In this document: positions 27,701 to 37,560 of the stretch, piece by piece
Layout of the letters: each line of letters begins with the position of its first letter
Position numbering within the stretch: the first letter of the stretch is position 1
Assembly: GCF_001989995.2 (NCBI RefSeq)
Contig: NZ_JAHGUP010000021.1
Location: forward strand, 31,637 to 95,636
Source of the DNA: Vibrio anguillarum
Lineage (GTDB): Bacteria; Pseudomonadota; Gammaproteobacteria; Enterobacterales; Vibrionaceae
DNA: 64,000 nucleotides
Direction: 5' to 3'
Notes under the pieces: model-generated
Databases searched by the model: none
Seen by the model: only the letters and a program-made list of their open reading frames with translations
Told to the model about the DNA's origin: nothing
Position numbers and translations under genes: made by a program

Positions 27701-28414
27701 ATGAAATTGAAATTCTCTTTGTATCGCTATAATCCGGACGTCGATCAAAAGCCTTACATGAAGGATTATCTGCTTGAAGTCGAAGAGGGCTCTGACATGA
27801 TGTTGTTGGATGCACTCATTTTGCTGAAAGAGCAAGATCCCACCATTGCTTTTCGTCGCTCGTGCCGTGAAGGAGTGTGTGGATCTGACGGTTTGAACAT
27901 GAACGGTAAAAATGGATTAGCGTGTATTACTCCATTATCTGCGCTTTTGGCCAAAGGCACGATCGTTATTCGACCTCTGCCGGGGCTACCAGTCGTCCGT
28001 GATTTAATTGTCGATATGGCCCAGTTTTATGAAAATTACGAGAAGGTTAAACCTTATCTTGTGACTGACGGAAACTTGCCTCCGGCTCGTGAGAACTTGC
28101 AATCACCAGAAGAGCGAGCGCATTTAGACGGTTTATATGAGTGCATTATGTGCGCTTGCTGCACAACTTCATGCCCTTCTTTCTGGTGGAACCCGGATAA
28201 ATTTATCGGCCCAGCAGGTTTGTTGGCGGCTTATCGTTGGCTAATTGACAGCCGCGATACCGCAACAGATGAACGTTTATCTAATCTTGATGATGCTTTT
28301 AGCGTTTTTCGTTGCCATGGCATCATGAATTGTGTAAGTGTTTGTCCTAAGGGATTAAATCCGACGAAAGCCATTGGACATATCAAATCAATGCTTGTGA
28401 ACCGTTCGGTTTAA
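27701..28414 (+). CDS. sdhB: Succinate dehydrogenase iron-sulfur subunit SdhB
   Basis: SdhB passes electrons from FAD to ubiquinone through three iron-sulfur centres. The product has 237 residues. The [2Fe-2S] ligands are in CREGVCGSDGLNMNGKNGLAC (abridged; about 54-74), and the [4Fe-4S] and [3Fe-4S] ligands in CIMCACCTTSCP (about 148-159) and CHGIMNCVSVCPKGLNP (about 206-222). An AAGGAGAAGG site precedes the ATG. A terminator-like hairpin lies between this gene and sucA. Confidence 0.96.
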   Translation: MKLKFSLYRYNPDVDQKPYMKDYLLEVEEGSDMMLLDALILLKEQDPTIAFRRSCREGVCGSDGLNMNGKNGLACITPLSALLAKGTIVIRPLPGLPVVRDLIVDMAQFYENYEKVKPYLVTDGNLPPARENLQSPEERAHLDGLYECIMCACCTTSCPSFWWNPDKFIGPAGLLAAYRWLIDSRDTATDERLSNLDDAFSVFRCHGIMNCVSVCPKGLNPTKAIGHIKSMLVNRSV

Positions 28415-28425
28415 AATGAATGAAA

Positions 28426-28453
28426 ATTGCAGGTCTTCGGACCTGCCTTTTAT
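28426..28453 (+). terminator. Internal terminator/attenuator between sdhB and sucA
   Basis: GCAGGTC-TTCG-GACCTGC is a perfect 7-bp stem capped by a stable TTCG tetraloop and followed by CTTTTAT. It lies inside the sdh-suc operon, so it probably causes partial termination or protects 3' ends after processing rather than separating independent units. Confidence 0.7.
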
Positions 28454-28503
28454 AGCTCGGCATAGACCGAAGCAAACGTGAAAACTACTGGTTAAGGGAA
28501 AAT

Positions 28504-31314
28504 ATGCACAACGGCGTGATGAAGGCATGGCTCGAGTCTTCACACTTGGCTGGCGCCAATGCAACTTACGTAGAGGACCTCTACGAACTGTATCTAAGTG
28601 ATCCTGATCTGGTAAGTGAGGAGTGGAAACGTGTTTTTGATGGCTTGCCTGCGCAAGCTGACAATGTGGTTGAACAGCCACATTCACGTGTCCGTGACTA
28701 CTTCCGACGACTCGCGAAAGAAACAAAGCATTACAATGTCCAAGTTAGTGATCCAGATGTCGATGCTAAGCAAGTAAGAGTCTTGCAGCTGATTAATGCT
28801 TACCGTTTTCGCGGTCATGAAGCGGCTCAACTCGACCCCCTAGGTTTATGGCAACGCCCATTAGTGGCAGAATTAGACCCAGCGTTCCACAATCTTAACG
28901 AAGGTGACTTCGAAGAAACTTTCAATGTCGGCTCTTTTGCTATCGGGCAAGAGACAATGAAATTGAAAGACATTTATCAAGCCCTCAACAAAACCTATTG
29001 CGGTTCCATCGGTGCAGAATACATGCACATTATCGACACTGAACAAAAGCGTTGGATACAACAACGTCTTGAATCAGTCGTTGGTCAACCTTCTTTCAGC
29101 AAAGAAGAAAAACGAATTTTTCTCGAAGAATTGACAGCCGCAGAAGGACTTGAGCGTTATTTAGGCGCGAAATTCCCCGGTGCGAAACGCTTTTCTTTAG
29201 AAGGTGGCGACGCACTCATCCCAATGATGAAAGAGTTGATCCGTCATGCTGGTAGCACAGGTATGCGTGAAGTTGTGATTGGTATGGCGCACCGTGGTCG
29301 TCTTAACATGCTCGTCAACGTCTTAGGTAAAAAACCTCAAGATCTGTTCGACGAGTTTGCGGGTAAGCATGGTGAAAGCTGGGGAACGGGTGATGTTAAA
29401 TATCACCAAGGTTTCTCTGCTGACTTTGCGACACCCGGCGGTGATGTGCATCTAGCCTTAGCATTTAACCCTTCGCATCTTGAAATTGTTAACCCAGTCG
29501 TGATTGGTTCAGTTCGTGCTCGACAAGATCGATTGGGAGATGAAGACGGTTCGACAGTGCTACCTATTTCGATTCATGGTGACTCTGCTATCGCTGGCCA
29601 AGGTGTCGTTGCCGAGACATTTAACATGTCTCAAGCGCGCGGCTATTGCGTGGGAGGGACGGTACGTATTGTTATTAACAACCAAGTTGGTTTTACCACG
29701 TCAAACCCTCGTGATACACGCTCGACTATGTATTGTACTGACATCGCTAAGATGGTTCAGGCACCCATTTTCCACGTCAATTCTGATGATCCAGAAGCAG
29801 TTGCTTTCGTCACCCGCATTGCACTCGATTATCGTAATGAATTTAAGCGTGATGTCGTCATTGATCTGGTTTGTTATCGCCGTCACGGCCATAACGAAGC
29901 CGACGAGCCAAACGCAACTCAACCGCTGATGTATCAAAAGATCAAAAAGCATCCTACGCCGCGTAAGCTTTATGCCGATGTTTTGATAGAGCGTGGTGAG
30001 TTTGATATCGAGATTGCCACACAGTTAGTCAACGAATATCGTGATGCTCTGGATCATGGTGAAGTCGTGGTGAAAGAGTGGCGTCCAATGGCACTGCATT
30101 CTGTTGATTGGTCACCGTATATTGGCCATGAATGGGATATGCCATGGAATAGTAAAGTTGACCTTGAGCGTTTAAAAGAGCTGGGTAACCGAATTTGTCA
30201 GTATCCAGAAAGCCATAAACTGCAAAGTCGTGTGGATAAAATCTATACCGACCGACAAGCGATGGTTAATGGAGAGAAGCTTCTCGATTGGGGTATGGCT
30301 GAAACGCTGGCTTATGCAACCTTAGTTGATGATGGAAAGCGAATCCGCATTTCGGGGCAAGACTCTGGGCGTGGAACCTTCTTCCACCGTCACTCGGTAT
30401 TGCATAACCAAAGTGACGCAAGTACCTATATTCCATTGGCGAATATCCATGATAAACAGGGTCCTTTTGAAGTATTGGATTCGGTTTTGTCGGAAGAAGC
30501 AGTGCTAGCTTTTGAATATGGCTACGCGACAGCGGAGCCGAGTGGTTTGACGATTTGGGAAGCTCAGTTTGGTGATTTCGCCAATGGAGCTCAAGTCGTG
30601 ATTGACCAGTTCATCTCTTCCGGTGAACAAAAATGGGCGCGTTTGTGTGGTTTAACCATGCTGCTACCTCATGGTTATGAAGGGCAAGGCCCGGAACACT
30701 CATCAGCACGCCTAGAGCGTTATTTGCAACTGTGCGCCGAACAAAACATGCAAGTGGTGGTTCCCTCTACGCCAGCGCAGGTATACCACATGCTGCGTCG
30801 TCAGGTTATTCGTCCAATGCGTCGACCATTGATCGTTATGTCACCAAAATCGTTGCTGCGTCACCCACTATGTATCTCAACACTGGAAGACTTGGCTGAC
30901 GGATCGTTTTTGCCGGCTATCGGCGAAGTTGACGATCTCAACCCAGCGAACGTCAAACGTGTTGTGTTCTGCTCTGGTAAGGTTTACTACGACCTGCTTG
31001 AACAGCGCCGCAATAACGAACAAGGTGATGTTGCTATCGTCCGTATTGAACAGCTATATCCATTCCCGAAAGAAGAAGTGGAAGCGGTTATCGCTCAATA
31101 CACTAATGTTGTTGACTATGTATGGTGCCAAGAAGAGCCTCAAAACCAAGGTGCTTGGTACAGTAGCCAACATAACTTCCGTTCTGCCATTCCAGCCGGT
31201 GCTGATCTGAAATACGCAGGTCGCCCTGCATCAGCATCACCAGCCGTTGGTTATATGTCGGTACACTTGAAACAACAAAAAGCGTTGGTTGAAGACGCTC
31301 TGACCCTAGCTTAA
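28504..31314 (+). CDS. sucA: 2-oxoglutarate dehydrogenase E1 component SucA
   Basis: SucA is the thiamine-diphosphate-dependent decarboxylase of the 2-oxoglutarate dehydrogenase complex. The product has 936 residues, normal for the family. The N-terminal E2-contact region has SWLSS-like helices and LYLSDPDLVSEEWKRVF. The substrate region GMAHRGRLNMLVNVLGK precedes the thiamine/Mg site, which includes HGDSAIAGQGVVAET. The C-terminal transketolase-like domain includes SGQDSGRGTFFHRHSVLHNQ and EYGYATAEP. It is 30 bases upstream of sucB. Confidence 0.96.
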   Translation: MHNGVMKAWLESSHLAGANATYVEDLYELYLSDPDLVSEEWKRVFDGLPAQADNVVEQPHSRVRDYFRRLAKETKHYNVQVSDPDVDAKQVRVLQLINAYRFRGHEAAQLDPLGLWQRPLVAELDPAFHNLNEGDFEETFNVGSFAIGQETMKLKDIYQALNKTYCGSIGAEYMHIIDTEQKRWIQQRLESVVGQPSFSKEEKRIFLEELTAAEGLERYLGAKFPGAKRFSLEGGDALIPMMKELIRHAGSTGMREVVIGMAHRGRLNMLVNVLGKKPQDLFDEFAGKHGESWGTGDVKYHQGFSADFATPGGDVHLALAFNPSHLEIVNPVVIGSVRARQDRLGDEDGSTVLPISIHGDSAIAGQGVVAETFNMSQARGYCVGGTVRIVINNQVGFTTSNPRDTRSTMYCTDIAKMVQAPIFHVNSDDPEAVAFVTRIALDYRNEFKRDVVIDLVCYRRHGHNEADEPNATQPLMYQKIKKHPTPRKLYADVLIERGEFDIEIATQLVNEYRDALDHGEVVVKEWRPMALHSVDWSPYIGHEWDMPWNSKVDLERLKELGNRICQYPESHKLQSRVDKIYTDRQAMVNGEKLLDWGMAETLAYATLVDDGKRIRISGQDSGRGTFFHRHSVLHNQSDASTYIPLANIHDKQGPFEVLDSVLSEEAVLAFEYGYATAEPSGLTIWEAQFGDFANGAQVVIDQFISSGEQKWARLCGLTMLLPHGYEGQGPEHSSARLERYLQLCAEQNMQVVVPSTPAQVYHMLRRQVIRPMRRPLIVMSPKSLLRHPLCISTLEDLADGSFLPAIGEVDDLNPANVKRVVFCSGKVYYDLLEQRRNNEQGDVAIVRIEQLYPFPKEEVEAVIAQYTNVVDYVWCQEEPQNQGAWYSSQHNFRSAIPAGADLKYAGRPASASPAVGYMSVHLKQQKALVEDALTLA

Positions 31315-31344
31315 CGAACTAGAAGTAAAAGGAAGACACAGATT

Positions 31345-32553
31345 ATGACAATTGAAATTCTGGTTCCAGATCTACCTGAATCAGTTGCTGATGCAACAGT
31401 CGCGACATGGCATAAAAAGCCAGGTGAAGCCGTCGCTCGTGATGAAGTACTCGTTGAGATTGAAACTGATAAAGTAATTCTTGAAGTGCCAGCGCCTGAG
31501 GCGGGTGTTCTCGAAGCCATTATCGAGCAAGAAGGTGCGACGGTGCTTTCGAAACAGTTATTGGCGAAATTGAAACCTGGTGCCGTTGCAGGTGAACCGA
31601 CGAAAGATACCACCAACGATACAGAGCCGTCTCCTGATAAACGCCACAAAGCCACACTGACAGACGAAACGAATGATGCGCTTAGCCCTGCGGTACGCCG
31701 TTTACTCGCCGAGCATGGTTTGGAAGCAAGCCAAGTGAAAGGCTCTGGTGTGGGTGGACGTATCACGCGTGAAGATATTGATGCTCATCTAGCAGCCGCA
31801 AAATCAGCGTCAGCAGTTGCTCCAAGTCAACCTGAGCCTGTCGTTGCGATGGCGCGCAGTGAAAAACGTGTACCGATGACGCGTTTGCGTAAACGTGTTG
31901 CGGAGCGCCTGCTTGAGGCAAAAAATAGCACGGCGATGTTGACGACGTTTAATGAAGTTAACATGAAGCCTATCATGGATCTGCGTAAGCAATATCAAGG
32001 TCTGTTTGAAGAGAAACACGGTATTCGTTTAGGCTTTATGTCTTTCTACGTGAAAGCGGTAACAGAAGCGTTAAAGCGTTACCCAGAAGTGAATGCATCT
32101 ATTGATGGCCAAGATATTGTGTATCACAGCTATTTTGATATTAGTATGGCAGTTTCAACGCCTCGTGGCTTAGTGACTCCGGTTCTTAAAGATTGCGATA
32201 CGCTAAGCCTTGCCGAAATTGAGAAGGGCATCAAAGAGCTTGCACTCAAAGGAAGAGATGGCAAATTGACGGTTGAAGAACTGACTGGCGGTAATTTCAC
32301 GATTACGAATGGCGGTGTGTTTGGATCGTTAATGTCAACACCGATCATCAATCCGCCGCAAGCGGCCATATTGGGTATGCACAAAATCCAAGACCGCCCA
32401 ATGGCTGTGGATGGCAAAGTAGAAATTTTACCAATGATGTACCTAGCACTTTCTTACGACCACCGTTTGGTGGATGGCCGTGAGTCAGTTGGTTTCCTTG
32501 TGACAGTAAAAGAGCTACTTGAAGATCCAGCACGTCTGCTACTGGACGTGTAA
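31345..32553 (+). CDS. sucB: Dihydrolipoyl succinyltransferase E2 component SucB
   Basis: SucB forms the core of the 2-oxoglutarate dehydrogenase complex and transfers the succinyl group to CoA. The product has 402 residues. One lipoyl domain (1-76) has the modified Lys43 in [13 protein letters not shown] Pro/Asp/Thr linker is followed by a peripheral-subunit-binding domain ([23 protein letters not shown], abridged; about 113-145). The acyltransferase domain (about 170-402) ends with the catalytic [13 protein letters not shown]. The single lipoyl domain is typical of SucB. The E3 partner (lpd) is not in this window. Confidence 0.96.
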   Translation: MTIEILVPDLPESVADATVATWHKKPGEAVARDEVLVEIETDKVILEVPAPEAGVLEAIIEQEGATVLSKQLLAKLKPGAVAGEPTKDTTNDTEPSPDKRHKATLTDETNDALSPAVRRLLAEHGLEASQVKGSGVGGRITREDIDAHLAAAKSASAVAPSQPEPVVAMARSEKRVPMTRLRKRVAERLLEAKNSTAMLTTFNEVNMKPIMDLRKQYQGLFEEKHGIRLGFMSFYVKAVTEALKRYPEVNASIDGQDIVYHSYFDISMAVSTPRGLVTPVLKDCDTLSLAEIEKGIKELALKGRDGKLTVEELTGGNFTITNGGVFGSLMSTPIINPPQAAILGMHKIQDRPMAVDGKVEILPMMYLALSYDHRLVDGRESVGFLVTVKELLEDPARLLLDV

Positions 32554-32556
32554 CCT

Positions 32557-32611
32557 CACTGAACGTTGTTCAGTGAATTTAAGGCTAGGCAGGCTCACGT
32601 CTAGCCTTCAT
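32557..32611 (+). repeat. Two adjacent hairpins in the sucB-sucC gap
   Basis: CACTGAAC-GTT-GTTCAGTG (32557-32575) and AAGGCTAG...CTAGCCTT (32581-32608, 12-base loop) are both perfect 8-bp stems. Neither is followed by a long T-run. The rest of the 201-base gap to sucC carries no recognised site. They may stabilise the upstream mRNA or partly terminate it, which would let sucCD be expressed at a different level. Confidence 0.6.
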
Positions 32612-32754
32612 TTAAGCAAAAAGCTACAAGCTATCCTCTTGGATAAATTGCAGCCGCTTAATTTGAGAAGCACCCTACAGATATATGGCGCAGCATAGCT
32701 GCCGCTTTATGGAAATAATAAATCCCCTAAGGGATAAACAAACGGAAGAACATA

Positions 32755-33921
32755 ATGAATTTGCATGAATATCAAGCCAAACAGCTGTTTGCAGAATTCG
32801 GTTTGCCTGTACCGGAAGGTTATGCCTGTGATACTCCACAAGAAGCTTTTGAAGCGGCGGGTCGGATTAGCACAGCGAAGAAAGTTGTTAAGTGTCAAGT
32901 GCATGCAGGTGGTCGCGGTAAAGCGGGTGGCGTTGAGTTGCACGACACTAAAGATGGTGTCAAAGAGTTTGCTCAAAAATGGCTAGGTAAAAATCTGGTT
33001 ACTTATCAAACGGACGCAAATGGCCAGCCAGTATCAAAAATTTTGGTTGAAGAAGCCTCTAATATCGCGAATGAGCTTTACTTAGGCGCTGTTGTTGACC
33101 GTGCGACTCGTCGTGTCGTGTTCATGGCCTCAACAGAAGGCGGCGTGGAAATTGAAAAAGTAGCGGAGGAGACTCCGGAGCTGATTCATAAAGCCGCAAT
33201 TGATCCTTTGGTTGGTCCGCAAGCCTACCAAGGCCGCGAACTTGCTTTCAAACTTGGCTTGGAAGGCGACCAAATTAAGCAATTTGTGAAGATCTTTCTA
33301 GGTCTTGGCGCTATGTTTACCCAGTATGATCTTGCACTGCTAGAAATCAACCCATTAGTTGTCACCGCTGAAGGGAACTTGTTGTGCCTTGATGGCAAGA
33401 TCAACATCGACTCAAACGCACTTTATCGTCAACCTAAACTTCGCGAAATGCACGATCTCTCACAAGAAGATGAGCGCGAAGCTCATGCTGCTCAGTGGGA
33501 ACTGAACTATGTTGCTCTTGATGGTAATGTTGGCTGCATGGTTAACGGTGCTGGCCTTGCAATGGGAACGATGGATATTGTTAACCTTCATGGCGGCAAA
33601 CCTGCAAACTTCCTTGATGTTGGTGGTGGTGCAACCAAAGAGCGTGTTGCTGAAGCGTTCAAAATCATTTTGTCTGATGACAACGTGAAAGCCGTATTGG
33701 TGAATATTTTCGGCGGTATCGTACGTTGCGATATGATTGCAGAAGGCATTATCGGCGCGGTGAAAGAAGTTGGTGTAACGGTTCCCGTAGTCGTGCGTTT
33801 GGAAGGTACAAATGCGAAATTAGGACGCGGAGTACTTGCAAATTCTGGTCTTGATATCATTGCAGCTGAGTCGTTAACGGACGCAGCTCAGAAAGTTGTT
33901 GCTGCGGCGGAGGGTAAATAA
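32755..33921 (+). CDS. sucC: Succinyl-CoA synthetase beta subunit SucC
   Basis: SucC, with SucD, makes ATP or GTP from succinyl-CoA. The product has 388 residues. The N-terminal ATP-grasp domain (about 1-240) starts [20 protein letters not shown] and includes the phosphate-binding [14 protein letters not shown] loop (about 46-59). The C-terminal CoA-ligase domain includes [13 protein letters not shown] and [10 protein letters not shown]. Length is normal. The last base of the stop is shared with the sucD start (TAATG), so the two subunits are translated together. Confidence 0.97.
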   Translation: MNLHEYQAKQLFAEFGLPVPEGYACDTPQEAFEAAGRISTAKKVVKCQVHAGGRGKAGGVELHDTKDGVKEFAQKWLGKNLVTYQTDANGQPVSKILVEEASNIANELYLGAVVDRATRRVVFMASTEGGVEIEKVAEETPELIHKAAIDPLVGPQAYQGRELAFKLGLEGDQIKQFVKIFLGLGAMFTQYDLALLEINPLVVTAEGNLLCLDGKINIDSNALYRQPKLREMHDLSQEDEREAHAAQWELNYVALDGNVGCMVNGAGLAMGTMDIVNLHGGKPANFLDVGGGATKERVAEAFKIILSDDNVKAVLVNIFGGIVRCDMIAEGIIGAVKEVGVTVPVVVRLEGTNAKLGRGVLANSGLDIIAAESLTDAAQKVVAAAEGK

Positions 33922-34793
33922 TGTCGGTACTTATTAATAAAGACACCAAAGTAATCTGCCAAGGTTTCACTGGTGGTCAGGGAACTTTCCACTCCGAACA
34001 GGCGATTGCCTACGGTACACAAATGGTCGGTGGGGTTTCTCCGGGTAAAGGTGGTCAAACTCACCTTGGTCTGCCTGTATTTAATACGGTGCGTGACGCA
34101 GTGAAAGCAACGGGTGCAACGGCAACCGTTATTTATGTACCTGCACCATTTTGTAAAGACGCTATTTTAGAAGCAATTGACGCTGGTATTGAACTTATTG
34201 TGACGATCACTGAAGGTATACCGACTACCGATATGATTGACGTAAAAGTGAAGCTCGAAGAGACTGGTGTGCGTATGATTGGCCCGAACTGTCCGGGTGT
34301 GATTACACCGGATGCGTGTAAGATCGGCATCATGCCAGGCCACATTCATAAGAAAGGAAAAGTGGGTATTGTTTCACGTTCAGGAACGCTAACTTATGAA
34401 GCCGTTAAGCAAACAACAGATGAAGGCTTTGGTCAGTCAACGTGTGTTGGTATCGGCGGTGACCCAATCCCGGGCTCTAACTTCATTGATATCTTGAAAC
34501 TATTCCAAGACGATCCTGAAACTGAAGCGATTGTGATGATTGGCGAGATCGGTGGTACAGCCGAAGAAGAAGCCGCGGCATTCATTAAAGAGAATGTCAC
34601 GAAACCGGTGGTGTCTTATATTGCTGGTGTGACCGCGCCTCCGGGTAAACGGATGGGCCATGCTGGCGCTATCATTTCTGGTGGTAAAGGGACAGCTGAT
34701 GAGAAATTTGCAGCGCTTGAAGCCGCGGGTGTGAAAACCGTCAAAAGCCTTGCTGATATCGGAAAAGCATTGCGTGAAGTGACGGGTTGGTAA
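33921..34793 (+). CDS. sucD: Succinyl-CoA synthetase alpha subunit SucD
   Basis: SucD binds CoA and carries the phosphorylated histidine. The product has 290 residues. The N-terminal CoA-binding fold reads [20 protein letters not shown] (about 13-32). [20 protein letters not shown] (about 121-140) is the family signature, and H247 in [13 protein letters not shown] is the phosphoryl-carrying residue. It starts on the last base of the sucC stop and ends the eight-gene sdhCDAB-sucABCD run before a good terminator. Confidence 0.97.
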   Translation: MSVLINKDTKVICQGFTGGQGTFHSEQAIAYGTQMVGGVSPGKGGQTHLGLPVFNTVRDAVKATGATATVIYVPAPFCKDAILEAIDAGIELIVTITEGIPTTDMIDVKVKLEETGVRMIGPNCPGVITPDACKIGIMPGHIHKKGKVGIVSRSGTLTYEAVKQTTDEGFGQSTCVGIGGDPIPGSNFIDILKLFQDDPETEAIVMIGEIGGTAEEEAAAFIKENVTKPVVSYIAGVTAPPGKRMGHAGAIISGGKGTADEKFAALEAAGVKTVKSLADIGKALREVTGW

Positions 34794-34815
34794 TCACGCC
34801 TCCCTCAGTTTGAAG

Positions 34816-34848
34816 ACAAACCCCGAACCTTGTTTCGGGGTTTTTACT
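34816..34848. terminator. Terminator after sucD (convergent with znuB)
   Basis: AAACCCCGAA...TTCGGGGTTTTT is a perfect stem with a short loop and a T-run on the plus strand. The A-rich left side also allows use by the znuCB transcript. Confidence 0.9.
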
Positions 34849-34870
34849 TTAGATTCAATAGGTTTTGATA

Positions 34871-35650
34871 CTAGCGTTTTACAAGTTGACTGCACATAAA
34901 CATCGTTGTAGCCGTCACGACAACCGAAGGGCCTGCAGGTGTGTCAAAATGCCACGAGAGGATTAGCCCGCCCAGCACAGCTAAAGCGCCGACCAAAGAA
35001 GCCAATATTGCCATCTGCTCTGGGGTTTTTGTGAGTCGCCTAGCGGTCGCCGCGGGAATAATCAGCAGCGATGTCATAATCAGAGCACCAACAAATTTCA
35101 TTCCTAGTGCAATCACCACCCCAATCAATAGCATCAGCAGCAAACGCATTAAATCAACGTTTATGCCCTCAACAAACGCAAGTTCTTCGTTCACTGTAGT
35201 TGAAAGTAATGGACGCCAAAAAAGAAATAGCAGTGCACTTACTGCAATTGCTCCTCCCCAAATGAAGGCTAAATCAGTAAAACTTACCGCCAATAAATCG
35301 CCAAAGAGATAGCTCATTAAATCTATGCGGACGTTATCAAGGAAGCTTACTGCAATGAGACCAATGGATAACGAGCTATGAGCGAGAATGCCGAGCAAAG
35401 TGTCTGTCGCCACAAGCTGCTGTTTCTGCATAGTAACCAAAATGATTGCAAGCCCAAGACAGCAAACGAGCAACGCAAGATAAAGGTTGATATCAAGCAA
35501 AAAGCCTAGCGCCAATCCCATCAGCGAGGCGTGTGCGAGGGTATCGCCAAAATAAGCCATTTTTCGCCAAACCACGAATGACCCAAGGGGACCTGCGATA
35601 ACGGCAATACCAAGGCCTGCTAATATTGATGGAAGAAGAAATTCAATCAT
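34871..35650 (-). CDS. znuB: Zinc ABC transporter permease ZnuB
   Basis: ZnuB is the inner-membrane channel of the high-affinity zinc importer. The product has 259 residues and about seven or eight helices; MIEFLLPSILAGLGIAVIAGPLGSFVVWRKM (abridged start) is typical of the ABC-3 metal permease family. The coupling-loop-like GDTLAHASLMGLALG motif contacts ZnuC. The frame is open to 35689, but ATG 35650 gives the conserved N-terminus and overlaps znuC by eight bases, which indicates translational coupling. It is transcribed from the Zur-controlled promoter with znuC. Confidence 0.94.
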   Translation of the reverse strand: MIEFLLPSILAGLGIAVIAGPLGSFVVWRKMAYFGDTLAHASLMGLALGFLLDINLYLALLVCCLGLAIILVTMQKQQLVATDTLLGILAHSSLSIGLIAVSFLDNVRIDLMSYLFGDLLAVSFTDLAFIWGGAIAVSALLFLFWRPLLSTTVNEELAFVEGINVDLMRLLLMLLIGVVIALGMKFVGALIMTSLLIIPAATARRLTKTPEQMAILASLVGALAVLGGLILSWHFDTPAGPSVVVTATTMFMCSQLVKR

Positions 35651-36425
35651 GATGGTGACCGTGTGAATGATTTGAACAGCAAGTTGCATCTCCTTTCACA
35701 GGTTGGCCTGCTAAGTCGTGATGATGCTGATGTTTGTGATGGTAAAAAGCTAAGGCTTCGCGATTGCGCGTACCAAATAATGCGATATAGCTTGGGTGTT
35801 GAGTAATCGTTGCCGGTGAACCGAAACAGCAAACATGGTGATGAAGACAGATAACATCATCCGTTTTTGCCATCACCAGATGCAAATCGTGAGAGACCAT
35901 GAAGACACCACAGCCGAAACGATGTCGTATGGCATCGATAAGATCATACAGATCAATTTGCCCTTGCACGTCAACACCTTGAGCTGGTTCATCAAGAATT
36001 AGAATATCTGGGCGCTGTAGCAATGCACGGGCGATAAGAATCCGTTGTGTTTCACCACCGGACAGCTTATGCATATCATAATCAAGAAGATGCTCGGCCC
36101 CGACTAGTCTGAGTGCGTCTAGCAACTCTTGTTGACTAAAACGTCCAGCCAAACTTAAAAATCGTTTAACGGGGAGTGGTAACGCGTCATTAAGTTTTAA
36201 CTTTTGAGGAACATAACCAATTTTAAGGTTTTTTACGCGCGTCATCGTTCCGCTATGGACGGGCTGTAGCCCGAGCAATACTTTAACGAGCGTCGACTTG
36301 CCCGCACCATTAGGACCTATCAGTGTGGTAATCTTCCCTTTTTCTAGGTTGATACTGACATTGTCCAAAACACGGCGGTTGTTGAATTCGACACAAATGC
36401 CTTGCAGCTGAATTAAGTTGGACAT
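35643..36425 (-). CDS. znuC: Zinc ABC transporter ATP-binding protein ZnuC
   Basis: ZnuC powers zinc import by ATP hydrolysis. The product has 260 residues. Walker A GPNGAGKSTLVK is at about 37-48, the ABC signature LSGGETQRILIARALL at about 120-135 and Walker B ILILDEPAQGVD at about 140-151, with the switch His in MVSHDLHLV. The C-terminal tail is His-rich (HHKHQHHH and HSHGHHHD), as is common in ZnuC, and may bind zinc. The gene is divergent from znuA with a Zur box between them. Confidence 0.95.
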   Translation of the reverse strand: MSNLIQLQGICVEFNNRRVLDNVSINLEKGKITTLIGPNGAGKSTLVKVLLGLQPVHSGTMTRVKNLKIGYVPQKLKLNDALPLPVKRFLSLAGRFSQQELLDALRLVGAEHLLDYDMHKLSGGETQRILIARALLQRPDILILDEPAQGVDVQGQIDLYDLIDAIRHRFGCGVFMVSHDLHLVMAKTDDVICLHHHVCCFGSPATITQHPSYIALFGTRNREALAFYHHKHQHHHDLAGQPVKGDATCCSNHSHGHHHD

Positions 36426-36448
36426 GAATGGAACTTATTTGCAATTCG

Positions 36449-36471
36449 GAAGTGTTATAATGTAACATTTC
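36449..36471. promoter_or_regulatory. Zur box between znuA and znuC
   Basis: A 23-base palindrome lies here: left arm GAAGTGTTATA, central A, right arm TGTAACATTTC. The arms match at 9 of 11 positions, and the sequence closely follows the proteobacterial Zur consensus (GAAATGTTATA-like arms). Placed between the two divergent znu units, it should repress both when zinc is sufficient. The zur gene is not in this window. Confidence 0.85.
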
Positions 36472-36509
36472 GTTCCCTTTAACGCTATATACCGAATGGA
36501 AAAACCATC

Positions 36510-37388
36510 ATGTTGCGTCAGATTATGCTCCTTCTTTGCTTAATAACATTATCGCCTTTGGCGTGGTCTACGGTCATTTTGACCAGCATTAAGCCGATTC
36601 AGATGATTACATATGAATTGACTCTCGATGTGAATGAACCAGAAGTACTACTGGGGGCAAATACCTCACCGCATGACTATGCGTTGCGCCCTTCTGATGT
36701 TAAAAAAATCAGAGCGGCGGATTTAGTGATTTGGTATGGAAAAGACCTTGAGCCATTCTTAAGTAAGACATTAGCGAGTCACCACAACGTTTTGACCATC
36801 AGCCAAATTGATGGCCTGACACTGAGAGAGCTCAGTGGCGAACAACACGATCATGATGGGCATCACCATGGTATGTATGACCCACATTTTTGGCTTGGAA
36901 CAGATCAAGCCAAGCAAGTGGCAGCGGCGATTACCGCAAGTTTAGTGAAAAGTGATAGCGCTAATGCCGAGCAGTATAAAGTAAACTTAGTCCGCTTTTT
37001 AGCTCAATTAGATTCGACCCATCAAGCAATCACGCAGAAGATGAGCAAAATTAGTGATAAAGGATATTATGTTTTTCATGATGCATACGGCTATTTTGAA
37101 CAGCAATACCATTTGAATAACCTCGGCCATTTTACCGTTAGTCCTGACAGAAAGCCGGGTGCTAAAACCCTAATCACCATTAAAAATTCAATCATTAATA
37201 ATGAAGCGAAATGCGTGTTTTCAGAACCTCAGTTTACTCCGGCGGTGATTGATACTGTGACTCGTGGCACTAAGGTTAAAACGGGAGTACTTGATCCATT
37301 AGGCGCAGATATCAAAGTGAAAAGTGGCAGTTATTTTGAGCTGTTAAATCAGCTGAGTAACAACTTTTACACTTGTTTGTCTCAATAG
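36510..37388 (+). CDS. znuA: Zinc ABC transporter substrate-binding protein ZnuA
   Basis: ZnuA is the periplasmic zinc-binding protein of the ZnuABC importer. The product has 292 residues. A signal peptide is visible (MLRQIMLLLCLITLSPLAWS, about 1-20). Zinc ligands expected for the family are present: H55 in TSPHDYALRPSD, H126 in DPHFWLG, and the His in VFHDAYGYFEQQ. A short His/Asp loop (HDHDGHHHG, about 113-121) is shorter than in some ZnuA proteins. Two C-terminal-half cysteines (in KCVFSEPQ and YTCLSQ) can form the disulfide known in E. coli ZnuA. Confidence 0.95.
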   Translation: MLRQIMLLLCLITLSPLAWSTVILTSIKPIQMITYELTLDVNEPEVLLGANTSPHDYALRPSDVKKIRAADLVIWYGKDLEPFLSKTLASHHNVLTISQIDGLTLRELSGEQHDHDGHHHGMYDPHFWLGTDQAKQVAAAITASLVKSDSANAEQYKVNLVRFLAQLDSTHQAITQKMSKISDKGYYVFHDAYGYFEQQYHLNNLGHFTVSPDRKPGAKTLITIKNSIINNEAKCVFSEPQFTPAVIDTVTRGTKVKTGVLDPLGADIKVKSGSYFELLNQLSNNFYTCLSQ

Positions 37389-37560
37389 ATGTACGCTGTA
37401 TTGTATGTTGTACGATCTGCACTGAAATCTAGGATAAAGATTCACAGATTGTCGCTTTCTTAGCTTCAAAAAGCCTTATCTTTGGTTAGAATGTTTTGAT
37501 AATTATCGCCACGAAAAAACAGTTTGCAATTTGGCGTGATATTGATTGAGGCTCTGTCTG

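Noticed and set aside
29504..29929. A 141-codon plus-strand frame inside sucA
   Set aside because: It lies in another frame of sucA and encodes low-quality, Leu/Ser-rich sequence with no recognisable domain.
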